A stretch of 64,000 nt of DNA, taken from contig JARLJA010000152.1 of NCBI GenBank assembly GCA_031291445.1, positions 81,252 through 145,251 on the forward strand, given 5' to 3'. Each line of letters starts with the position of its first letter. Position 1 is the stretch's first letter. Positions 1-6,608 of the stretch are shown in pieces. The DNA comes from Xanthobacteraceae bacterium. GTDB taxonomy: Bacteria > Pseudomonadota > Alphaproteobacteria > Rhizobiales > Xanthobacteraceae. Below the pieces are notes generated by a model that saw only the letters and a list, made by a program, of their open reading frames with translations, was not told the origin of the DNA and searched no databases. Both the position numbers and the translations under genes were made by a program.

Positions 1-356
1 AGACGCCGCCGGCCGCGCGTCTGGATATACCGCCGGTCGCGACCCGAACGTTGCGGTGTACCGTCGCAACCAGACCAAATCCGGTGCTGGTTGCGAATGA
101 AATAGGCGTCGGATCGATCGCCCATGGTACCGGTGCGCCTGCAGCCCTGCCTAGAAACCTTGCAGTTGACCGCTCTGCGGCGTCGCGCTTGCGCTCCGGG
201 GTTCAATCTTGCGCCGCAACATCAAAAAAGCCTGCCGAATCCGGTGCTTTGCCGACATCTGCCTTGGCAAGGCGATCAAACGCTGTTTCAATTTGCACAG
301 CATTTGCATGCCGCTGTCGAGTTCGTTGCGAGGTACGAGGGGTGAGGAGCGGTCGC
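1..356. other. Upstream region of the LuxR-type gene, no gene seen
   Basis: No convincing coding sequence was seen. One plus-strand frame is open into the regulator but its translation before residue Met at 357 has no family character and no ribosome binding site. A ribosome binding site for the regulator (GAGGAG around 344-349) lies at the end. The palindrome found before the two catabolic operons is not present here. Confidence 0.5.
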
Positions 357-1316
357 ATGGAAGCTCGGACCGACATTCAGAGTTTCAGCGCCTTCATTTT
401 TGAATTGTATGAGCGCAGTCATACCCAGGATCCCGTGTCCCTGCTGCACTGGAGCGTGGAACGGCTGGCCGAGGCGGTTGGGTCGGACAGCAACTGGGGC
501 GGCTGGGCCGATCTCAGCCGTGGCGAGGTCGATGTCTGCGGGACCGTGTCGCACAACCTGCCCGACGATTTCTACAAATTCTGGAGCGAGATCAAGCACG
601 ACGATCTGCTTGCCCGTGATGTCATGAACACCGGGCGCGACGTCGCGACCTACAATCGTCAGGGATCGCGCCATACCGAAGGCATGGTTGCCCTGTCCGA
701 CCGCTATCACATCGACAAGCTGTCGGTCATCGTGGTCGAGCGCGGCAACAGCCCGATCTCGCTGTTCATGTCGGCCTACCGCAGCGGACGCGATGCCAAG
801 GCGTTCGGCCCGGGCGAACTGAATTATCTTCGCGCAGCGCTGGACCACGTCTGCTTCGCCATCGAGCGCAACACCCTGTGCGGCCGCGCGGGGGCGCATC
901 TCCTGGTCAACGCCGACGGCCGGGTGCTGGCGAGGTCGCCCGACGCGTTGCGCATCCTGCGCGACCGCTGGCCCGACTGGAGCGGCGACCGCCTGCCGGC
1001 CTGCGTGCCGGTGTCGGCCAGGCACACGGCGCCCGACAGCGAGATCAGGTTCGATCGGCGCGAGGCGCCGCAATTCTCCGGACCGCCGTTGTTCTATCTC
1101 ACCCTGCGCGGCAACGACCCCCGCAGCCAGCTGACGGCGCGCGAGCGCCAGATCCTGGAGCATATTGGCGACGGCCTGACCCACAAGGAAATCGCCCGCA
1201 GTCTAGGCATTTCCCCGGCCACGGTTCGCAACCATACCCAGGCGGTGCTGACCAAGCTGGGCGCGCGCAACAAGGCCGCGCTGGTCAGGCTGGTGCACGC
1301 AGGTCAGCCAGCCTGA
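357..1316 (+). CDS. LuxR-family transcriptional regulator, DmfR-like
   Basis: A 319-residue regulator. The N-terminal 200 residues look like the sensor domain of LuxR-type regulators (GAF-like or autoinducer-binding-like, with several conserved Trp in the stretch around residues 45-55). The C-terminus has a clear LuxR helix-turn-helix beginning at LTARERQILEHI and containing THKEIARSLGISPATVRNH. The start at 357 was chosen because GAGGAG lies 8 nt upstream; the open frame extends further upstream without supporting features. It stands 121 bp before an ABC importer/amidase operon in the same direction. In Paracoccus the dimethylformamidase genes are preceded by a LuxR-type regulator, DmfR; that arrangement supports, but does not prove, that this protein controls the downstream operon. 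The palindrome at 1339-1354 is a candidate target. Confidence 0.85.
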   Translation: MEARTDIQSFSAFIFELYERSHTQDPVSLLHWSVERLAEAVGSDSNWGGWADLSRGEVDVCGTVSHNLPDDFYKFWSEIKHDDLLARDVMNTGRDVATYNRQGSRHTEGMVALSDRYHIDKLSVIVVERGNSPISLFMSAYRSGRDAKAFGPGELNYLRAALDHVCFAIERNTLCGRAGAHLLVNADGRVLARSPDALRILRDRWPDWSGDRLPACVPVSARHTAPDSEIRFDRREAPQFSGPPLFYLTLRGNDPRSQLTARERQILEHIGDGLTHKEIARSLGISPATVRNHTQAVLTKLGARNKAALVRLVHAGQPA

Positions 1317-1338
1317 CGTACATAGTGTGTCGACGGAG

Positions 1339-1354
1339 TGATGCATCTGCATCA
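1339..1354. promoter_or_regulatory. Palindromic operator before the importer-amidase operon
   Basis: TGATGCA-TC-TGCATCA is a perfect 7-bp inverted repeat with a 2-bp centre. It lies 84 bp before the start of the substrate-binding protein. A sequence differing at one base is found at 11639-11654 before the amine dehydrogenase operon. LuxR-type activators commonly bind dyads centred near -42; a poor -10-like element about 25 bp downstream would fit that geometry, but this is inference. Confidence 0.6.
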
Positions 1355-1437
1355 TTTCGGCCGCAGCCTGACCGCCTTAGCCTCCGTCACGTCACGATGT
1401 TACGGCCACAGGCTACGAGCGAGAGGGTTTCATACTC

Positions 1438-2694
1438 ATGGCAATTGCGCGCAGGGAATTTCTCGGAGGGGTTGCGGGTGCGGCCCTGGCGGCCGGCTTT
1501 TCGCGGCGGGCAGCCGCTGCCGATGATATCCTCATCGGCGTCCCCACGGCGCAATCGTCGCCGGTCGGCGTCGGCGACCACAAGGACTGGCTGAATGGTG
1601 TGACGCTTGCCGTCGACGAGATCAATGCCGCCGGAGGGGTTGCCGGGCGCAAGCTGCGCGCCGAGGTCACCGATATCGACATCATGACGCCGGAAGGCAC
1701 GGTCGCGGCGTTTCAGACCCTGACCGGCAAGAAGGTCAACGCCATCGTCTCGTCCTTCGTCCTGATCCCGCAGCCGGCGATGGATGCCGCAGCGGCGGCG
1801 GGCGTGCCCTACCTGCACGGCAATACCTCGATCGCGTCGCTCGATCTCGTCAAGTCGAACCCGACGAAATACAAGAACGTCTTCCAGATCGACGGCGCCG
1901 AGACCTGGTATGGCTATGGCTTCGTCCGTTATCTCGACAAGCTCGCGGCATCGGGCGGCTGGAAGCCGAAGAACAACAAGATCCACATCGTCCAGGAACA
2001 GATCGCCTACACCCAGACCATCTCCAAATCGGTGCAGAAGGCGATCGCCGAATCCGGCGGCAAGTGGGTGCTGGGCCCCGTCACCGACATTCAGTTCCCG
2101 GTTCAGGACTGGTCGCCGGTGCTGCGCGCGCTGCACGACTCCGACGCCGGGGTGATATTCATCGATCACTGGGTTGCCGCCGAGCTCGCCGCGTTCTGCC
2201 AGCAGTTCGCGGCCGATCCGGTCAAGGGATCCCTGGTCTACCTGCAATACGGCCCGAGCCAGCCGGAATTCCTCAAGCTCGCCGGCGGTTCCGCCGAGGG
2301 CATGGTCTGGGGCACCGTGATCGGCACCCATGCCGATCCCAAGGCGATGGACTTCCGCGCCCGCTACATCAAACGCTTCGGCGACAACATGGGCATTGTC
2401 TACACCGGCAGCGGCTACGACACGGTCAAGGCGCTGGCCAGCGTCTGGGCGACCGTCGATCCGGCCAATTTCGACGCGGTCGGCGCGGCGATCCGCAAGC
2501 TGCGCTACGAGGGCGTCTGCGGCACCTACACCTTCGATCGGCCCGAGCAGGCGCCGCTGGTTCATCCCTGGCAGACCGAGGACGTCAAGGCCGGCATCAG
2601 CCACCTGCTGCTGCAGGTCCAGAACGGCCAGCACAAGATCATCGCCCCCGACGAACTCGCCGAGGTCAAGATCAAGCCGGCGCCGTGGTTCTGA
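1438..2694 (+). CDS. ABC transporter periplasmic substrate-binding protein (type 1, Liv/urea-like)
   Basis: A 418-residue periplasmic solute receptor of the branched-chain-amino-acid/urea type. It begins with a twin-arginine-like signal (ARREFLGGVAG) followed by a hydrophobic stretch and a likely cleavage after RAAAA near residue 28. The mature part starts with ILIGVPTAQSSP and has the typical LAVDEINAAGGVAGRK segment that marks the family. It is the first gene of an operon with two ATPases and two permeases. The ligand cannot be read from sequence; the linked DMFase-type amidase suggests an amide rather than an amino acid. Other possibilities are urea, short amides or aromatic amine derivatives. 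Confidence 0.9.
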   Translation: MAIARREFLGGVAGAALAAGFSRRAAAADDILIGVPTAQSSPVGVGDHKDWLNGVTLAVDEINAAGGVAGRKLRAEVTDIDIMTPEGTVAAFQTLTGKKVNAIVSSFVLIPQPAMDAAAAAGVPYLHGNTSIASLDLVKSNPTKYKNVFQIDGAETWYGYGFVRYLDKLAASGGWKPKNNKIHIVQEQIAYTQTISKSVQKAIAESGGKWVLGPVTDIQFPVQDWSPVLRALHDSDAGVIFIDHWVAAELAAFCQQFAADPVKGSLVYLQYGPSQPEFLKLAGGSAEGMVWGTVIGTHADPKAMDFRARYIKRFGDNMGIVYTGSGYDTVKALASVWATVDPANFDAVGAAIRKLRYEGVCGTYTFDRPEQAPLVHPWQTEDVKAGISHLLLQVQNGQHKIIAPDELAEVKIKPAPWF

Positions 2695-2716
2695 ACATCG
2701 CCACGGATTTGAACGC

Positions 2717-3442
2717 ATGATCCCGGCCGACGCCTGCTTCGGATGCGAGGGCATTTCGCTCGCCCTCGGAGGGCGGGTCATCCTCAAGGATGTCTCGCTC
2801 TTCGTCCGGCGTGGCGAACTGCTCGGCCTGATCGGCCCCAACGGCGCCGGCAAGACCTCGCTGTTCGAGGTCTTGTCGGGCCGCTACCACCAGCAGCAGG
2901 GCTCGGTCTTTCTCGGGGAACGCCGGCTCGACCGGCTCGACATCCACCGCCGTGCCCGGCTCGGCGTGGCGAGGACCTACCAGAGCCCGGTCGTGCCCAA
3001 CGCGCTCACCATCGGCGAAACCCTGCGGGCCGCCCGCAAGGCCTATGCGCCCTATATGTCGGCCCACGATGCCGAATGGGCGGCGCGGCTGGTGCGGCTG
3101 GAGGCGGCCTGGGACCGCCCGTCCGGCTCGCTCGACACCTTTGACCGCCGCAAGCTCCTGCTCGCCTGCTTGATGATGCGCCGCCCCACCGTTCTGCTGA
3201 TGGACGAGCCGGCCTCGGGGTTGATCAACACCGAGATCGCCGAGCTCGACCTGCTGCTGCGCAAGCTCGCGGACGAGTATCACCTCGCCATCATCCTCAT
3301 CGAGCACCGCCTTGAACTGCTGGGCGCCATCGCCGACCGCGTCTGCGTGCTGGACCTCGGCGTCATGATCGCCGAAGGCGGCCCGGAGCAGGTCTTCGGC
3401 GACGAGCGGGTGCGTGCCGCCTATTTCGGCGCCGCCGCATGA
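2717..3442 (+). CDS. ABC transporter ATPase, LivG-like with degenerate signature motif
   Basis: A 241-residue cytoplasmic ATPase of the LivG type. Walker A is GPNGAGKTS (residues 40-48), the Q-loop Gln is at 89, Walker B is TVLLMDEP with Glu164, and the H-loop His is at 197. The signature motif, usually LSYGQ or LSGGQ, reads LDTFD (residues 139-143), so both the conserved Ser and Gly are missing while the following RRKLLLA still aligns. The protein should pair with the next gene product, so one of the two ATP sites would be non-consensus. The start at 2717 follows the receptor gene by 22 bp, and the 3' end overlaps the next gene by 4 bp (ATGA). Confidence 0.9.
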   Translation: MIPADACFGCEGISLALGGRVILKDVSLFVRRGELLGLIGPNGAGKTSLFEVLSGRYHQQQGSVFLGERRLDRLDIHRRARLGVARTYQSPVVPNALTIGETLRAARKAYAPYMSAHDAEWAARLVRLEAAWDRPSGSLDTFDRRKLLLACLMMRRPTVLLMDEPASGLINTEIAELDLLLRKLADEYHLAIILIEHRLELLGAIADRVCVLDLGVMIAEGGPEQVFGDERVRAAYFGAAA

Positions 3443-4140
3443 CCCACCAGTTGCTTGCAGTGCGCGGACTGTCCGCCGGCTACGGCCCGTTGCGGGTGCT
3501 CCACGACATCGATTTCACCATCAGCGAGGGCGAGCGGTTGGCGATCGTCGGCCTGAACGGCCACGGCAAGACCACCCTGTTCCGTGCCATCATGCAACTG
3601 GTCGGTTGGCAGCGCGGCTCGGTCACCTTCGACGGCGTCGAGATCGGCGGCACCCGTTCGCTCGGGGAAGGCCGCTATACCCCGGGCATCGTCCGGCTCG
3701 GCATCGCCATGACGCCGCAGGGCGACGCCATCTTCCCGGGCCTCACGGTGCGCGAGCACCTCGATTGCGGCGCCCACGCCCGCAGCGCCTGGCGCGAGCG
3801 CGCCCGCCGCCGCGAACGCGTCTATCAGCTGTTTCCGCAACTCGAGACGCTCCAGGATGCGCTGGTCGGCAAGCTGTCGGGCGGCGAGCGGCGCATGGTG
3901 TCGATCGGCCGCGCGCTGATGTCGGACGCGAGGCTCTATCTGATCGACGAGCCGACGCTCGGGCTGGCGCCCAAGGTGTCGCGCCGCGTCATCGAAGCGC
4001 TGGTGAACATTCCGATCGAAGGCAAGGCGATGGTGATCGCCGAGCAGAACGTCGCGGTGCTGACCGGCGCCGTCGACCGCATGATCGGCATGCATGCCGG
4101 CCGGCTGCGCGGCGAAGTCGGCCATGTGGGGCTCGAATGA
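3439..4140 (+). CDS. ABC transporter ATPase, LivF-like
   Basis: A 233-residue ATPase, the partner of the upstream LivG-like protein. Walker A is GLNGHGKTT (residues 38-46), the signature is a canonical LSGGERR, Walker B is LYLIDEPTLGL, and the EQN segment with the H-loop position follows. Length and motif order are typical for LivF. The start overlaps the upstream stop (ATGA at 3439) and its own stop overlaps the next start, so all three proteins are probably translationally coupled. It energises uptake together with the LivG-like protein. Confidence 0.92.
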   Translation: MTHQLLAVRGLSAGYGPLRVLHDIDFTISEGERLAIVGLNGHGKTTLFRAIMQLVGWQRGSVTFDGVEIGGTRSLGEGRYTPGIVRLGIAMTPQGDAIFPGLTVREHLDCGAHARSAWRERARRRERVYQLFPQLETLQDALVGKLSGGERRMVSIGRALMSDARLYLIDEPTLGLAPKVSRRVIEALVNIPIEGKAMVIAEQNVAVLTGAVDRMIGMHAGRLRGEVGHVGLE

Positions 4141-5063
4141 TGGACGCGAGCCTGTTCACCTACGCGCTCTATCTCGCTGCGATCTACAGCCTGATGGCGA
4201 TCGGCATCTCGCTGTTGTGGTCGAGCGTCGGCATGGTCAACATGGCGCACGGCGCCACCTTCGCGATCTCGGGCTACGCCGCCTATTTCGCCGCCGACTG
4301 GATGATGCCGCTGGTCAAGGCGGCGGTCGACGGGCCGCAGAGCATGACCGTGCTGGCGATTCTCACCATGGCGGTGGGCATCGTCTCGGGCGCGATCTTC
4401 GGCATCGTCATCTATCTGGTGGCGTTCCTCCCGATCCACGACAAGCCGAATTTCGCCGTGCGCAGCCTCATCATCACGCTTGCGCTCAATCTCGCCTCGG
4501 TGCAGGCGCTGCTCTACTTCTTCGGGCCGCAGCAGAAGGCGTTGCCGCGCTTTCTCGGCAGCGGACGGATGGATCTGTTCGGCATTCCGGTGCGCATCGA
4601 CCAACTGGTCACGATCGTGACCACGGTCGTGCTGCTCGGGCTGGTGCTGTTCTGGCTCCGGGTCAGCCGCAAGGGCCTGGAGATCCGCGCCGTGATGCAG
4701 AACAGTGAGGGTGCCGCGCTGTGCGGGATCTCGACGCGTTGGACCGCGCTGCCGATCATGATGCTGACGGGCGCCCTGGCCGGCGTCGCCGCGGTGCTCT
4801 TGTCGCAGAACATCTTCGTCAATCCGACCGCGGGCGCAACGCCACTGATCAAGGGTCTGACCATCGCCCTGCTGGGCGGTCTCGGTTCGGTGCCGGGCGC
4901 CGTGCTGGGCGCGATCCTGATCGGCTTTCTCGAGGCCGCCACCGGTATCATTCCGTTTCTGGGTCAGCGCTATGTCCTCGTCGTGCAGTTCGCCTTCATC
5001 GTCATCATGCTGGTGATCCGTCCGCGCGGCCTCGGCGGTCTGCTCGACGAAACCCGGGAATAG
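4137..5063 (+). CDS. ABC transporter permease, LivH-like
   Basis: A 308-residue inner membrane permease with about eight hydrophobic segments. The early segment SLLWSSVGMVNMAHGATFAISGYAAY (around residues 25-50, quoted only in part: VNMAHGA) is the LivH hallmark, and the C-terminal GLGSVPGAVLGAILIGFLE motif is the coupling-loop region contacting the ATPases. Two adjacent ATG codons (4137 and 4140) are possible; the first overlaps the upstream stop. It forms the channel with the following LivM-like permease. Confidence 0.9.
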   Translation: MMDASLFTYALYLAAIYSLMAIGISLLWSSVGMVNMAHGATFAISGYAAYFAADWMMPLVKAAVDGPQSMTVLAILTMAVGIVSGAIFGIVIYLVAFLPIHDKPNFAVRSLIITLALNLASVQALLYFFGPQQKALPRFLGSGRMDLFGIPVRIDQLVTIVTTVVLLGLVLFWLRVSRKGLEIRAVMQNSEGAALCGISTRWTALPIMMLTGALAGVAAVLLSQNIFVNPTAGATPLIKGLTIALLGGLGSVPGAVLGAILIGFLEAATGIIPFLGQRYVLVVQFAFIVIMLVIRPRGLGGLLDETRE

Positions 5064-5066
5064 GCC

Positions 5067-6596
5067 ATGGAAGTCAAGCCAACCCAGCGCCTGTTCAATG
5101 TCGGCCAGCGGCCGGACGAATTGACGCTCAAGCCGCGCGGCGACAAGCCTTGGCATCGCCTGCGCCCGCCGTTCACGCGGCGGCACTGGCTGGCGTGGCG
5201 CGGCGTCTACAATCCCAAATCGCTGCGCCGCGAGCGCCGCCTGCTCGACAAGCGGCCGCTGTGGTGGGGGCTCGGGCTCGGCGGGCTTCTCGTCGTCACG
5301 CCGTTCATGTCCGAGCAGATGATCAACATCGCGGCGATCTTCTGCATCTTCTCCGCGATCAACGTGATCTGGACGCTGATCGTCGGCGCCGCCGGCATCT
5401 TTTCGCTGGCGACCATGGCGGTGGTCGGGATCTGCGGCTATGCCGCGGCCGCGGCCAACGTCTATCTCGGTGTGCCGTGGCCGCTGATGATGCCGGTCGG
5501 CGCCGTGGTTGGCCTGGTGTTCGGCCTGTTTCTCGCGCTGCCGTCGACGCGGCTCGACGGACTATACTACGCGCTGCTGACGCTCGGCATCGCCGAGATC
5601 TGCCGTGTCTCGATCACGCAGATCAAGGCGCTGGCCCCGAACAACAGCAGCATCAACAACGTCGATTCGTTCATTCCTGCGGCCTGGCACCTGCAGCGGC
5701 CGGGACTTCTGGTCGGCTTCGCCGCGGCATTCCTGCTCCTGCTCGCGGCGCTCCTCGTGTTCCGCCTCGTCAACAGCGAGCGGCTCGGCCTCCTGCTGCA
5801 GAGCGCGCGTGAGGACGAGGCGTTCTCCGAGGCCATCGGAATCGACTACCGGGCCGCGCGCTGGTGGGTTTTCGTGCTGGCCTCCTGCGCGCTCGGCGCG
5901 ATCGGCGCCTTCTACGCCATGTTCTACCGCTCGATCTCGCTCGCGGTGTTCTCGCTCGACCAGCTGCTGTTGCTGTTCGCGATGATCGTCATCGGCGGGC
6001 TGGGCCGTTCCGAAGGCGCCGTGCTCGGCACCGCCGTCGTGGTCCTGATCGACAAGGGCCTGATCGGGCTCGGGCCGCTGCGCATCATCATCGTCACCGC
6101 GGTCATGATCGTGGTGGCGCTGTTCGCGCGCGACGGCCTGACCGGAATCAAGGCGCAGTTTCGCGGCTTCAGGAACCGCAAGAAGAGCGAACGCCGCGCC
6201 GCGCGCACGGAGAAGGGGGGCGAGGTCATGCCCGAGGAAGCCACCGAAATCGCCGACAAGCAACTGGTCTACCGCCGGCTGTTCGACAAGCGCCTGCGCG
6301 ATTCGCTCAAGGCGCTGATCACGCCAGAGCTGATCGCCGAGCACCGCGCCAAGCCGCTCGGCCAGCACACGGACGCGCTCGACCGGCTGCTCAACTATTT
6401 CCGCCGCGAGGAGATGCCGGACAAGTACGGCATCCTGCGGGTCGGTCCGCTGACCTCCTGCAGCTACCGGGTGATCGCGCTGTCGGGCCGCGCCGGCCAC
6501 CCGCCGCGCGTCGTCGACGACAAGCTCTATCCGACATTGAACGAAGCCTTCCACGCGGTCTTCCTGCTGCGTGTGAACGACCTGCTGGCGAGCTGA
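5067..6596 (+). CDS. LivM-like ABC permease fused in frame to a DMFase small-subunit domain
   Basis: A 509-residue protein, about 150-200 longer than usual LivM proteins. Residues 1-65 are a soluble, basic N-terminal extension. Residues about 66-370 are the LivM-like membrane part, ending with the GGLGRSEGAVLG coupling motif and a basic tail (FRNRKKSERRAAR). Residues 388-509 are a soluble domain that matches, from memory of the family, the small subunit of N,N-dimethylformamidase: EHRAKPLG (425-432), NYFR (443-446), CSYRV, DDK and EAFHAVFLLRV (HAVFL at 496-500) fall in the same order and spacing. The next gene is the DMFase-type large subunit. No stop codon separates the two halves. An internal ATG at 6228 with a good ribosome binding site could also release the small subunit alone. 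The fusion, if real, would tether the amidase to the importer on the cytoplasmic side. Confidence 0.85.
   Translation: MEVKPTQRLFNVGQRPDELTLKPRGDKPWHRLRPPFTRRHWLAWRGVYNPKSLRRERRLLDKRPLWWGLGLGGLLVVTPFMSEQMINIAAIFCIFSAINVIWTLIVGAAGIFSLATMAVVGICGYAAAAANVYLGVPWPLMMPVGAVVGLVFGLFLALPSTRLDGLYYALLTLGIAEICRVSITQIKALAPNNSSINNVDSFIPAAWHLQRPGLLVGFAAAFLLLLAALLVFRLVNSERLGLLLQSAREDEAFSEAIGIDYRAARWWVFVLASCALGAIGAFYAMFYRSISLAVFSLDQLLLLFAMIVIGGLGRSEGAVLGTAVVVLIDKGLIGLGPLRIIIVTAVMIVVALFARDGLTGIKAQFRGFRNRKKSERRAARTEKGGEVMPEEATEIADKQLVYRRLFDKRLRDSLKALITPELIAEHRAKPLGQHTDALDRLLNYFRREEMPDKYGILRVGPLTSCSYRVIALSGRAGHPPRVVDDKLYPTLNEAFHAVFLLRVNDLLAS
6213..6230 (+). promoter_or_regulatory. Internal ribosome binding site and ATG for a free DMFase-type small subunit
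   Basis: AAGGGGGG at 6213-6220 stands 7 nt before ATG 6228, which is in frame with the permease and coincides with the start of the small-subunit-like domain (122 residues, starting MPEEATEIADK). DMFase small subunits are about 130 residues, so internal initiation would give a normal-sized subunit. The run of six G is also a place where an indel error could hide a stop; removing one G does not create a close stop, so an artefact looks less likely. Confidence 0.5.
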
Positions 6597-6608
6597 GGGG
6601 ATGGCCTG

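Noticed and set aside
1382..1400. CCGTCAC repeats upstream of the importer operon
   Set aside because: Weak 9-of-14 match to a Pho box; used as a guide to the background level.
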